Source: Aurantimonas coralicida DSM 14790
Lineage (GTDB): Bacteria > Pseudomonadota > Alphaproteobacteria > Rhizobiales > Rhizobiaceae
Length of the DNA: 64,000 nucleotides
NCBI RefSeq assembly: GCF_000421645.1
Contig: NZ_ATXK01000005.1
Span: 236,469 to 300,468 of the forward strand
Reading direction: 5' to 3'
Below are positions 10,329-21,055 of the stretch, in pieces. Made by a program: the position numbers and the translations under genes. Below the pieces are notes generated by a model. It made no database searches, was not told the DNA's origin, and saw only the letters and a list, made by a program, of their open reading frames with translations. Position 1 is the stretch's first letter. Every line of letters begins with the position of its first letter.

Positions 10329-10963
10329 GCGCCGCCCGGATCATGCTGGTCGACGACCATCCGATCGTGCGCGAGGGCTATCGCCGGCTGATCGAGCGGC
10401 GGCCGGGCTATGCGGTGGTCGCCGAAGCGGCGGATGCCGGCGAGGCCTATCGCCTCTACCGCGAGACGACGCCCGACATCGTGGTGATGGATCTGACCCT
10501 GCCGGGCCCCGGCGGGATCGAGGCGACGCGGCATATCCGGCAATGGGACGGCGCCGCCCGCATCCTGATCTTCACCATGCACCAGGGCGCGGCCTTCGCG
10601 CTGAAGGCCTTCGAGGCCGGCGCGTCCGGCTATGTGACGAAGAGCAGCGATCCGGCCGAACTGGTGCAGGCCATCGAGGCGATCCTCGCCGGCCGGCGGG
10701 CGATGAGCCCGGACATTGCCCAGGAGATCGCCGAGGAACGGGTCGAGGGCCGTGCGACGGCGATCGCCGATCTCAGCCCGCGCGAGACCGAGATCCTGCG
10801 CATGCTCGCCTCGGGCATGACCTCCGACGAGATCGCCGCCGGGCTCTGCCTCAGCGTCAAGACGGTCCAGAACAACCACTACCAGATCAAGGCCAAGCTC
10901 GGCGCGCGCACCGACGCCCATCTGGTCTGGGTGGCGATCGAGGCCGGGCTGGTCCGCCGCTAG
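10325..10963 (+). CDS. Two-component response regulator, NarL/LuxR type
   Basis: This is 212 residues. The receiver domain (about 1-120) has the acidic pair DD after LV, the phospho-Asp in VVMDLTLP and Lys in GYVTKSS. The C-terminal LuxR helix-turn-helix (about 145-210) has LSPRETEILRMLASGMTSDEIA and SVKTVQNNHYQIKAKLG. It is coupled to the kinase gene by an ATGA overlap. It lies tail-to-tail with dhaL, so there is no direct evidence that it controls the polyol genes. The divergent Bat operon or PQQ-linked genes elsewhere are equally possible targets. Confidence 0.9.
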   Translation: MSAARIMLVDDHPIVREGYRRLIERRPGYAVVAEAADAGEAYRLYRETTPDIVVMDLTLPGPGGIEATRHIRQWDGAARILIFTMHQGAAFALKAFEAGASGYVTKSSDPAELVQAIEAILAGRRAMSPDIAQEIAEERVEGRATAIADLSPRETEILRMLASGMTSDEIAAGLCLSVKTVQNNHYQIKAKLGARTDAHLVWVAIEAGLVRR

Positions 10964-10993
10964 CGCAATACCCCGATCGCCGTAAAGCCGGGC

Positions 10994-11638
10994 TCAGCCG
11001 GTCAGCTGGGTCGCCATGACGCCGACGATGAGCGCCGTCGAGGCGGCGCCGGGATCGATATGGCCGAGCGAGCGGTCGCCGAGCCGGGCGGCGCGGCCCT
11101 TGGACGCCCGCATCGCCTTGGTCGCCTCGGCGCCCTCCTCGGCGGCCCGGGCGGCCGCCTGGAAGCACGCGGCCAGATCGTCGCCGCGCCCGGCCGCCTC
11201 GCCGATCGCCTCGGCGGCCGGCAGCCAGGCATCGACCATGGTCTTGTCGCCCCGCTCGGCCTTGCCGCGATCCTGGATCCCCTTGGCCATGGCGCAGAAC
11301 GCCTCGACCATGGCGTCGCGGTCGAGCTCGGGCTTGCCCTTGGCCGCCGCGCCGGCCCGCATGAAGGCCGTGGCATAGAGCGGCCCGGACGAGGCGCCGA
11401 CGGCGTTGAGGAAGGTCTTGGCGGCGGTGTTGAAGACGACGGCCGGCTCGTTCTCGGCGGTGTCGAGCTGGCCCAGCGCCTCGCGGACGGCGGTGAAGCC
11501 GATCCCCATGGTGACGCCGTGGTCGGCGTCGCCGATGACGCCGTCCAGCTCCGACAGATGATCCTTGTGTTCCTCGATGGCATCGGCGATCGCGACGAAC
11601 ATCGCGACGAGATGCTGGGTGGTGATGGTCATGGGCAT
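10994..11638 (-). CDS. dhaL: DhaL, nucleotide-binding subunit of a dihydroxyacetone-type kinase
   Basis: This is 214 residues, the full length of DhaL/DAK2 domains. The Mg-ADP/ATP site GDADHGVTM (about 36-44), the loop GASSGPLY and the C-terminal GAASTALI are intact. It is the second gene after the SorC-DhaK frame, 33 bases downstream, so the two subunits are made from one mRNA. No DhaM phosphotransfer gene is nearby, which favours an ATP-dependent kinase. Relatives of this pair phosphorylate dihydroxyacetone or the four-carbon ketoses D- and L-erythrulose. The isomerase genes at 23474-24714 make the tetrose option attractive here (inference). Confidence 0.88.
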   Translation of the reverse strand: MPMTITTQHLVAMFVAIADAIEEHKDHLSELDGVIGDADHGVTMGIGFTAVREALGQLDTAENEPAVVFNTAAKTFLNAVGASSGPLYATAFMRAGAAAKGKPELDRDAMVEAFCAMAKGIQDRGKAERGDKTMVDAWLPAAEAIGEAAGRGDDLAACFQAAARAAEEGAEATKAMRASKGRAARLGDRSLGHIDPGAASTALIVGVMATQLTG

Positions 11639-11671
11639 GGTCCGTATCGGGTTGGCGGGGTCCGGCGAGGC

Positions 11672-13753
11672 TTAGCCAGCACGGAACATCGCGCAATCGC
11701 AAGGATGGTCGAGGAGCTCGGTCAGCTCGTCGTCGAGCAGGATCAGCGTCACCGACATGCCGGCCATTTCAAGCGACGAGCAATAGGTGCCGACCCAGGT
11801 GGCGTGCACGTCGATGCCCTTGCGCTCGAGGCGCTCGTGCACCCGCCGGTTGATCACGTAGAGCTCCATCAGCGGCGTCGAGCCGAGCGAGTTGATCAGC
11901 ACCGCGACCTTCGAGCCCTTCCTGGCCGGCATCTCGGCGAAGATCCGCTCCAGCATGTCGTCGGTCACGTCGTCGGCGGTGCGCAGCGGCTCGCGCGTCA
12001 CGCCCGGCTCGCCATGGATGCCCATGCCGATTTCCATCTCGTCCGGGCCGATCTCGAAATTGTGCCGCAGGGTCTGGGGCAGCGAGCACGGCGCCAGTGC
12101 CACGCCGACGGTGAAGGTGTGGTCGTTGGCCTTGCGGGCGACACGCTCGCACTCGTCCAGCGACCACATGTGATCGGCGGCCGCACCGGCGATCTTGAAG
12201 ATGAAGAAATTGCCGGCGACGCCGCGGCGCTTCTCCTTCTGGTCGAGCGGCGCCGAGGCGACGTCGTCGGTGGAGAGCACCGTGCGGACCTCGATGTCCT
12301 CCATCGCCGCCATCTCGGCCGCCATGTCGAAATTCATCACGTCGCCGGCGTAGTTGCCGTACATGTAGAGGACGCCGGCGCCGCCATCGACGGCCTTGGT
12401 GCATTCCAGGATCGGGTCCGGCGGCGGCGAGGCGAAGACGTTGCCGATGGCGCAGGCATCGGCGATGCCCTTGCCGACGAAGCCGACGAAGGACGGCTCG
12501 TGGCCCGAGCCGCCGCCGATGACGATCGCCACCTTGTCCTTGCGCGGGCCGTCGACGGCGATCACCGAGCGCGGGCTGTGTTCGAGCTGGCGCACATGGT
12601 TGGGATGCGCCTTCACGATCCCGTCCAGCATCTCCTCGATGATGTTCTTCGGGTCGTTGATGAGCTTCTTGGTCTTCACTGGATTGCCTCCCTGTAGCTG
12701 TGTGCGTCTGGTTCCTCGCAGGGCGCCGAGCGACTCGGGCACCCCCTCCGCCTGCAGAATGCTGTGCGCCGTGGCCGCGTCGGTGATCAGGATGTTCGCA
12801 TAGCCCCCGCGCAAAGCCGCCAGGATCGCCGGCACCTTGCGCGCCCCGCCGGCCACCGCGATGCGCACCTTGATCGCGCTGATCTCCTCCAGCGTCAGCC
12901 CGATGGTGCGCGCATCCAGCGGCGCGCGCACCGGCACGCCGCGATCGTCGATGAAGCGGCCGGCAACGACCGCCGTCGCCCGGTGAAAGGCCGGATGCGC
13001 CAGCTCCTCCTGGCGCACCAGCCCGCTGGCGTGGATCGTGCTGTCGGGCCTAGTCGAGCAGATGCCGAAGACCACCTTGTCGGCCCGGCGCGCCATGTCG
13101 AACTGCTCGCGCAGCTGCGGCTCGTCCATCAGCACGTCGCGGACCGCGGCGCTGGAGACGACGGCCGGCGCGGTGATGTTGATCGAGCGCGCGCCGAGCG
13201 CCGTCGCCAGTTGCGAGGCGCAGAGTTCGGGGGTGAAATCCACCGGCGCCGAGGTGCCGCCGGTGAGCTGGATCACCGACAGGTCCGGAACCCGGCCCGG
13301 CCCCATGCGCCGCGCCAGCGCGATCATCGTGCGGCCCCAGGCGATGCCCAGCGTGTCGCCGGGGCGGATCAGCCGCTGCAGCACCCGCGCGCCGGTCTCG
13401 CCCAGCCGCTCGTCGAGGCCCTGGTCGGTCTCGGCGCTGGGAATGACGATGCAGTCGCTGAGATTGAAGCGGTCCTTCATCGCCTGGGCGATCATCAGCT
13501 CGCTGAGCCGCGACGTCTCCATCGACAGGGTGACGATGCCGCGGGTGCGCGCCTCGGCCAGATAGCCGTTCACGGTAGCCCGCGAGACGCCCATCGCCTT
13601 GGCGATCTCGTTCTGGGTCATGCCGTCGCGGGCATAGAGCCAGCCGGCCCACAGCAGCGGATCGTCGCGGAACGGCAGCGGGACCGGAGTGGCGCCGGCA
13701 GTGGGCCGACCGGAGGCGCTCTTGCGCGCTGTGGAGGTGTTCAAGGAAGCCAT
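11672..13753 (-). CDS. dhaK: SorC-family regulator in one frame with DhaK (bifunctional or dual-product gene)
   Basis: One open frame of 693 residues without a stop. Residues about 20-340 are a SorC/DeoR-type sugar-binding regulator: helix-turn-helix MTQNEIAKAMGVSRATVNGY, then the effector domain. Residues 359-693 are a complete DhaK: GGGSGHEPSF, YGNYAGDVMNF, and the substrate-binding His in GMGIHGEPG are all present. A GTG at 12679, seven bases after GGGAGG at 12692-12687, begins the DhaK part, so free DhaK could also be made. ATG 13753 is chosen because the protein upstream of it (to 13849) is unlike SorC. SorC effectors are usually phosphorylated sugars. Fused or split expression cannot be told from sequence alone. 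Confidence 0.82.
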   Translation of the reverse strand: MASLNTSTARKSASGRPTAGATPVPLPFRDDPLLWAGWLYARDGMTQNEIAKAMGVSRATVNGYLAEARTRGIVTLSMETSRLSELMIAQAMKDRFNLSDCIVIPSAETDQGLDERLGETGARVLQRLIRPGDTLGIAWGRTMIALARRMGPGRVPDLSVIQLTGGTSAPVDFTPELCASQLATALGARSINITAPAVVSSAAVRDVLMDEPQLREQFDMARRADKVVFGICSTRPDSTIHASGLVRQEELAHPAFHRATAVVAGRFIDDRGVPVRAPLDARTIGLTLEEISAIKVRIAVAGGARKVPAILAALRGGYANILITDAATAHSILQAEGVPESLGALRGTRRTQLQGGNPVKTKKLINDPKNIIEEMLDGIVKAHPNHVRQLEHSPRSVIAVDGPRKDKVAIVIGGGSGHEPSFVGFVGKGIADACAIGNVFASPPPDPILECTKAVDGGAGVLYMYGNYAGDVMNFDMAAEMAAMEDIEVRTVLSTDDVASAPLDQKEKRRGVAGNFFIFKIAGAAADHMWSLDECERVARKANDHTFTVGVALAPCSLPQTLRHNFEIGPDEMEIGMGIHGEPGVTREPLRTADDVTDDMLERIFAEMPARKGSKVAVLINSLGSTPLMELYVINRRVHERLERKGIDVHATWVGTYCSSLEMAGMSVTLILLDDELTELLDHPCDCAMFRAG
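12679..12692 (-). promoter_or_regulatory. Internal ribosome binding site and GTG start for DhaK inside the SorC-DhaK frame
   Basis: Reading the minus strand, GGGAGG (12692-12687) is followed by seven bases and GTG (12679-12677), which starts VKTKKLINDP, the normal DhaK N terminus. Ribosomes could initiate here independently of the upstream SorC part. Confidence 0.65.
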
Positions 13754-13754
13754 C

Positions 13755-13784
13755 TTGACATTTGTCTTATAGGATTTGAATATT
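13755..13784 (+). promoter_or_regulatory. Candidate promoter and SorC operator for the importer operon
   Basis: TTGACA at 13755-13760, an 18-base spacer and AATATT at 13779-13784 form a plausible plus-strand promoter for the importer genes. It begins two bases from the SorC start codon on the other strand. GACA-TT-TGTC at 13757-13766 is a short inverted repeat overlapping the -35, and TTGTC recurs at 13784. The region is AT-rich against its surroundings. SorC proteins typically bind such intergenic sites. Confidence 0.35.
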
Positions 13785-13919
13785 GTCGCCAATAGGGTTT
13801 GCCAATCGCGATCCGACGGTCCTGGGAGGGATTCAGCCGTCGATGCCACGCGGTTGCACAGCAGCGCCGGAACGCCACGGGTCGCCGGCGGCCACTATTG
13901 CAACTGGGAGGAAACAGGC

Positions 13920-15413
<1,494 letters not shown>

Positions 15414-15428
15414 GCAGGTCCACCGATC

Positions 15429-15461
15429 GGCCGGACGCGGACAAATCCTCCGCGTCCGGCC
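15429..15461 (+). repeat. GC hairpin between binding-protein and permease genes
   Basis: Thirteen-base perfect inverted repeat: GGCCGGACGCGGA at 15429-15441 and its complement at 15449-15461, with a 7-base loop. There is no T tract. It probably protects or partly terminates the mRNA after the binding-protein gene, so that the permeases are made in smaller amounts. Confidence 0.6.
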
Positions 15462-15488
15462 ATCCAGTCCCAAGCTCGAGGCCCGATA

Positions 15489-16420
15489 ATGCCCCCCGTC
15501 CAGCAGCGTCGGCGGCCCTTTGCCCGCCTGTTCGACAACCGCGCCACGCTGATCCTCACGCTGCTGGCGCCGGTGATGATCTTCTTCATCGTGTTCAACA
15601 CGATCCCGACGCTGTGGCTGCTCGGCCTGTCCTTCTACAATTTCTCGCTGACCAGCGGCATGCCGCCGGACTTCGTCGGCTTCCGCAATTTCTTCGCCAT
15701 CCTCGCCAGCAAGAACGGCATCTGGTTCGACCTGTCGCGGACCTTCACATTCGTCCTGTGCGGCGTCACCATCCAGACCCTTCTCGGCGCGATGCTCGGC
15801 TTCCTGTTCTGGGGGTCGAAGGACATGCCGGGCCGGCGCATCGCCCTGACCCTCCTGTTCGCGCCGATGGTACTGACGCCGGTGGCCTCGGGCACCTTCT
15901 TCCGCTTCATCTACGACCCGACCTTCGGCGTGCTGAACTATCTCGGCCGGGCGCTGTTCGACAGCGGGCCGATCGACTTCCTCGGCAATCCCGAGCTCGC
16001 CTTCTGGGCGGTGCTGGCGGTGGATTGCTGGATGTGGACGCCGTTCATGACGCTGATGACGCTGGCCGCTCTCGGCTCGGTGCCCAAGGCCGAACTGGAG
16101 GCCGCCGAGATCGACCGCGTGCCGTTCCTGAGGCGTCTGACCCTGGTCATCTGGCACCACGGCAAGTTCATCATGATGCTCGGCATCCTCCTGCGCACCA
16201 TCGACAGCTTCAAGACCCTCGACCTGATCATCCCGATGACCAAGGGCGGGCCGGGCCAGACCACGCGGCTGGTGGCGCTGGAGCTGAACAAGCAGGCCTT
16301 CGAAAGCTTCAACATGGGCTGGTCGTCGGCCTATGCCGTCCTTCTCCTCCTGATATCGATCGCCATGACCAGCGCCTTCATCTTCGTCCTCAGCCTGCGT
16401 CGCCGCCGGGAGAACGGAGC

Positions 16421-16424
<4 letters not shown>
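15489..16424 (+). CDS. ABC importer permease 1 (MalF-like)
   Basis: This is 311 residues with six predicted membrane helices, starting with LILTLLAPVMIFFIVFNTI. The binding-protein-dependent permease loop that contacts the ATPase is at about 205-225 (EAAEIDRVPFLRRLTLVIWH, the EAA motif). It probably pairs with the product of 16421-17248, whose start overlaps its stop as ATGA. Sequence and gene order resemble GlpP of the Rhizobium glycerol importer. The substrate is inferred from context only. Confidence 0.85.
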
Positions 16425-17248
<824 letters not shown>

Positions 17249-17250
17249 CC

Positions 17251-17535
17251 ATGAAAGCCACCCGCACCTTTCCCGAACGGCTGGAAACGATCCTGATCTT
17301 CGGCCTCCTGGCCGGCATCCTGATGATCGCCCAGCGCTACAATCTGATGGTCTACAAGGTCGGCCTGTGCGTGCTGGTCGCCTCCACCCTCCTGCAGATC
17401 GCCGTCGGCAATCTGCGCAAGGACGCCTCGGCCGGGGCCAGCCTGTTCTTCATCCTCAAGGTCCTCCTGGTCATCGCGGCCGTGTTCTCGGTCGGCATCC
17501 TGATGGTCCCGACATTCTCGCAACTCGGTCGCTGA
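17251..17535 (+). CDS. Small membrane protein of polyol ABC importer (DUF2160/GlpU-like)
   Basis: This is 94 residues with three hydrophobic segments (ETILIFGLLAGILMIA, VYKVGLCVLVASTLLQIAVG, LFFILKVLLVIAAVFSVGILMV). It starts two bases after the permease stop and is followed five bases later by the first ATPase gene. A small membrane protein in exactly this position is a hallmark of the GlpSTPQUV-type glycerol/polyol importers of rhizobia. Its role is not settled; it may be an extra transporter subunit. Confidence 0.7.
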   Translation: MKATRTFPERLETILIFGLLAGILMIAQRYNLMVYKVGLCVLVASTLLQIAVGNLRKDASAGASLFFILKVLLVIAAVFSVGILMVPTFSQLGR

Positions 17536-17540
17536 TCTCC

Positions 17541-18611
17541 ATGTCGCTGCAGTTCCAAGGCATCACCAAGAGCTACGGCAAGACCGTCGCTCTCGACGCG
17601 CTGACCCTCGACGTCGCGCCGCAGAGCTTCACCGTCCTGTGCGGCCCGCCCCAGTCCGGCAAGTCGACCCTGTTCCGCATCCTCGTCGGGCTGGAAAAGC
17701 CCGATGCCGGGCAGATCCTTCTGTCGGGCCGCGATATCGTCGGCGATCCGCCGGCCGAGCGGCCGATCGGCTACGTGCCGCAGAACTTCGCGCTCTACCC
17801 GCACCAGACGGTGGCCCAGAACATGGCCTATCCGCTGACGCTGGCGCGCTTTCCCAAGGACGAGATCGCGGCCCGGGTCGACCGGACCGCCGGCATCCTG
17901 TCGATCACCCATCTTCTGGCCAAGACGCCGGACCAGCTCTCGGGCGGCGAGAAGCAGCGCGTCGCCGTGGCGCGCGGCCTTCTGAAGGACGCCCAGATCT
18001 TCGTCCTCGACGACCCGCTGGTCGGGCTCGACTACAAATTGCGCGAGCGGCTGATGGACGAGCTGAAATCGCTGCGCGAGGAGCTGAACGCCACCTTCCT
18101 CTATGCCACCTCGGATTCGCTGGAGGCGCTGACCATGGCGCAGCGGCTGGCCGTCATCGACCAGGGCCGTGTGATCCAGGATGGCGAGGTAACCGCGGTC
18201 TATCACCAGCCCTCCCGGGCCCGCTCGCTGGACCTCATCGGTTTTCCCAACGCCAATCTCTATTCCGGCAGCGTCACCGACGGCACGGTGACGGCCGGGC
18301 CGCTGCGCCATCCCGCCGCCGGCCTTGAAGAGGGCAGCGCGGTGATCGCCGGCATCCGGCCCGAGCATGTGAGGCTGAACCCCGAAGGCCCGGCGATCGG
18401 CACCCAGCCGGCGCGGGTGACGCTGGTGGAAAATCTCGGCGGCGAGGCGGTGGTCTATCTCGATCTCGACGGCCACTCCCTGACCAGCGCGATCCCGCTG
18501 TTCGATCGCGCCCCGCCCGAATTCGACAGCACGGTCGGCGTGCGGATCGACCCGGCCGACATCTTGCTGTTCGACGGCACCAGCGGGCAGCGCCTGGCGG
18601 CAGCGCCATGA
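17541..18611 (+). CDS. ABC importer ATPase 1 (GlpS-like) with altered catalytic residues
   Basis: This is 356 residues. Walker A is GPPQSGKST, the Q loop YVPQN, the signature LSGGEKQR is canonical and the D loop is GLD. However Walker B reads FVLDDP, with Asp where the catalytic Glu should be, and the H-loop position reads YATSDS in place of VTHDQ, so the switch His is Ser. The C-terminal part (from about 235) is a MalK-type regulatory/TOBE domain. It should pair with ATPase 2, which has the opposite defects. Start ATG 17541 has no strong ribosome site and probably relies on coupling. Confidence 0.85.
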   Translation: MSLQFQGITKSYGKTVALDALTLDVAPQSFTVLCGPPQSGKSTLFRILVGLEKPDAGQILLSGRDIVGDPPAERPIGYVPQNFALYPHQTVAQNMAYPLTLARFPKDEIAARVDRTAGILSITHLLAKTPDQLSGGEKQRVAVARGLLKDAQIFVLDDPLVGLDYKLRERLMDELKSLREELNATFLYATSDSLEALTMAQRLAVIDQGRVIQDGEVTAVYHQPSRARSLDLIGFPNANLYSGSVTDGTVTAGPLRHPAAGLEEGSAVIAGIRPEHVRLNPEGPAIGTQPARVTLVENLGGEAVVYLDLDGHSLTSAIPLFDRAPPEFDSTVGVRIDPADILLFDGTSGQRLAAAP

Positions 18612-18653
18612 CCGTGTCGCAGGCCCAACGCGTTCGAACGGGACAGAACATCC

Positions 18654-19715
18654 ATGGCTGAAATCGTCATCGAGCACGTCACCAAGCGTTTCGGCAGCTT
18701 CACCGCCGTCGACGACGTCCACATGACCTTCGCCGACGGCGAGGTCGCCTGCCTGCTCGGCCCGTCCGGCTGCGGCAAGACCACGCTGATGCGCATGCTG
18801 GCGGGGCTGGAGCGCCCGAGCGAAGGCCGCGTCCTCTTCGGCGGGCGCGACGTGACCCGGCTGCCGCCGCGCAAGCGCAATGTCGGCATGGTCTTCCAGT
18901 ATCCGGTCATGTACCCGACCCTGTCGGTGGCCGAGAACCTGGAACTGCCGATGCGCCACGACCGCAGCGTCTCGACTGCCGAGCGCAAGCGCCGCGTCGA
19001 CGAGGTTCTGGACGTCCTCGACCTGCGACCGCTGGCCGGTGCCTTCATCGAGCAGCTCGACGCCGGCAGCCGCCAGAAGGTCGCCGTCGGCCGGGCCGTG
19101 GCGCGCCAGTCCGAGATCGTCCTGTTCGACGAGCCCACCACCAATGTCGAGGTCAATGCCAAGCTGCAGCTGATCCGCGCCTTCAAGCGGGTCACCAAGC
19201 GGCTGAAGCAGACCATCGTCTACGTGACCCACGACCAGACCGAGGCGATGACGCTGGCCGACCGGATCGCCCTGATGAAGGACGGCCGGATCATGCAATA
19301 CGACCGCCCGCAGGTGCTCTACGGCCAGCCGACCACCGAGTTCGGCGGCTGGTTCCTCGGCAATCCCGGCATGAACTTCATTCCCGCCGAACTCGACAGC
19401 CGCGGCATCCACGCGCCGATCCTCGCCGAACCGCTGCCGGCGCCGGCCAGCCCGCCGCGCGGCCAGCTGACCCTCGGCATCCGGCCGGAACTCGTGCGCA
19501 TGACCGGCGAGCCCACCGAGGGCAGCGTCGGCGCCATCCTCGTCGACCAGGCGATCGGCATTGCCGGCCGCTACCTGACCAAGGCGAAGATCGGCGAGAC
19601 GGTGGTCAAGGTGAACACCGACGGCCGGCCGCCGGCGGCGCTCGGCGGCGCCGTGCATCTGTCGGTGCCGCGCGACCGGCTGATGCTGTTTGCCGACGGC
19701 AACCGCGTCTCCTGA
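18654..19715 (+). CDS. ABC importer ATPase 2 (GlpT-like) with altered signature motif
   Basis: This is 353 residues. Walker A GPSGCGKTT, Q loop VFQYP, Walker B VLFDEP with the catalytic Glu, and H loop YVTHDQ are canonical. The ABC signature is not: LDAGSRQK stands where LSGGQ/E is expected, and the D loop reads TNVE instead of a LD-type loop. A MalK-type C-terminal domain follows from about residue 235. With ATPase 1 it would form a heterodimer with one complete and one incomplete ATP site. Confidence 0.87.
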   Translation: MAEIVIEHVTKRFGSFTAVDDVHMTFADGEVACLLGPSGCGKTTLMRMLAGLERPSEGRVLFGGRDVTRLPPRKRNVGMVFQYPVMYPTLSVAENLELPMRHDRSVSTAERKRRVDEVLDVLDLRPLAGAFIEQLDAGSRQKVAVGRAVARQSEIVLFDEPTTNVEVNAKLQLIRAFKRVTKRLKQTIVYVTHDQTEAMTLADRIALMKDGRIMQYDRPQVLYGQPTTEFGGWFLGNPGMNFIPAELDSRGIHAPILAEPLPAPASPPRGQLTLGIRPELVRMTGEPTEGSVGAILVDQAIGIAGRYLTKAKIGETVVKVNTDGRPPAALGGAVHLSVPRDRLMLFADGNRVS

Positions 19716-19731
19716 CAGGGAAGGGCCGACC

Positions 19732-20685
19732 ATGCGCTACGATGTCTCCGTCGTCGGGCTCTACATCCTCGACATTCTCGGGCGCCCCGTCAGCCGCATC
19801 CCGGATCGCGGCAATGTCGAGTTCATCGACGAGATCCGCCTGACCGTCGCCGGCACCGCCGGGGGCGTGGTGGTCAACACCGCCAAGCTCGGCCTGAACA
19901 GCCTGGCGGTCGGCGCCGTCGGCAATGACGAGAAGGCCGATTTCGTCCTCGGCGCGATGGACCGGCTGGGCATCGACATCTCCGCCATGCAGCGGCTCGA
20001 TGGCATTCCGACCTCGGCGACGATCCTGAACATCCGGCCGAATGGCGAACGCCCGGCCCTGCACATGCGCGGCGCCTCGGACCATTTCGACGTCCCGCCG
20101 CGCCTCCACGACCAGATCTTCGACGCGCCGATCCTGCATCTGGGCGGCACCGGCCTCCTGAAGACTCTCGACGGCGAGCGCAGCAGGCTGCTCCTGGAAG
20201 AAGCAAAGCGCCGCGGCTGCACGGTGACCTTCGACCTGATCGCCGCCAGTGCGGAGACCGCCGGTCTGGTGCTGCCGCTGTTGCCGTCCATCGACTATTT
20301 CATGCCCTCGATCGAGGAGGCCCGCGACATGTCGGGCCAGACGACGCCGGCCGACTGCGCCGCATTCTATCTCGACCGGGGCGCGCAAACCTGCGTCTTC
20401 ACCCTCGGCGGCGAGGGCGCCTATTACGCCGCCGCCGACGGCACGCGCCTGCATGTGCCGGCCTACGACATCGACGTGGTCGACACGACCGGCTGCGGCG
20501 ATGCCTTCGACGCCGGCTTCATCACCGCGCTGACCCACCGTATGGACCCGGAAGCCGCCATCGATTTCGCCCAGGGCGTCGCGTCGCTGGTGGCCAGTGG
20601 CCTCGGCTCGGATGCCGGCGTCGTGTCCTTCGACCATACGAAGGAGCGGGTCGCGGCGCTGCAGGCGGGGCGCCGCAAGGGCTGA
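19732..20685 (+). CDS. PfkB-family carbohydrate kinase
   Basis: This is 317 residues from the ATG at 19732; a longer frame from 19690 adds 14 unlikely residues. The N-terminal half has the ribokinase Gly-rich region (GTAGGVVVNTAKLG) and the C terminus has the catalytic anion-hole motif VVDTTGCGDAFDAGF, with Asp as base. The family phosphorylates sugars, polyols or sugar phosphates with ATP. Lying 16 bases after the importer ATPase, it is the best candidate for the first kinase of the imported substrate, but the substrate cannot be read from sequence. Confidence 0.85.
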   Translation: MRYDVSVVGLYILDILGRPVSRIPDRGNVEFIDEIRLTVAGTAGGVVVNTAKLGLNSLAVGAVGNDEKADFVLGAMDRLGIDISAMQRLDGIPTSATILNIRPNGERPALHMRGASDHFDVPPRLHDQIFDAPILHLGGTGLLKTLDGERSRLLLEEAKRRGCTVTFDLIAASAETAGLVLPLLPSIDYFMPSIEEARDMSGQTTPADCAAFYLDRGAQTCVFTLGGEGAYYAAADGTRLHVPAYDIDVVDTTGCGDAFDAGFITALTHRMDPEAAIDFAQGVASLVASGLGSDAGVVSFDHTKERVAALQAGRRKG

Positions 20686-20828
20686 CAGCGCGCCGCAGGA
20701 CTGGCCCGATTGTGGCGCTGCTTCGCCCCCGCAGGGATGATCGCATCGCGCGAGATCCGCCCTGACATCCTGCCCGTTCCCGTGCCATGCGGCTTGCGCG
20801 CACGCGTCGGCGGTGCTTTATCTCCACC

Positions 20829-20969
20829 CGTTCTCAGGGCGGGGTGAAAGTCCCCACCGGCGGTATGCGGCGCTTGCCGCGAGCCCGCGAGCGCCCTTCG
20901 GCTTCGAAGGGGTCAGCAGATCAGGTGCGATGCCTGAGCCGACGGTCATAGTCCGGATGAGAGAGAACG
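20829..20969 (+). promoter_or_regulatory. FMN riboswitch (RFN element)
   Basis: The conserved RFN core is plain: AGGGCGGGGTGAAAG, TCCCCACCGGCGGTA and, near the end, GTCCGGATGAGAGAGAAC. The closing stem pairs CGTTCTC at 20829-20835 with GAGAACG at 20963-20969, seven perfect base pairs. It lies about 85 bases upstream of ribH. FMN binding normally represses expression. No clear terminator is seen between it and ribH, so control may be at translation or by an undetected structure. Confidence 0.95.
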
Positions 20970-21055
20970 TACGCAATGCGCGCCAGGCGAACGCCTCGCG
21001 TATTCGCGTCCGTGATCGCCTTGGGTGACGTGTCCGTTGCGAAGGAGATCACACC

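Noticed and set aside
11060..12697. 545-codon plus-strand open frame opposite dhaL and dhaK
   Set aside because: Shadow of the kinase subunits, composition not protein-like.
17352..19733. 793-codon minus-strand open frame opposite the ATPase genes
   Set aside because: Same character; the plus-strand ATPases are certain.
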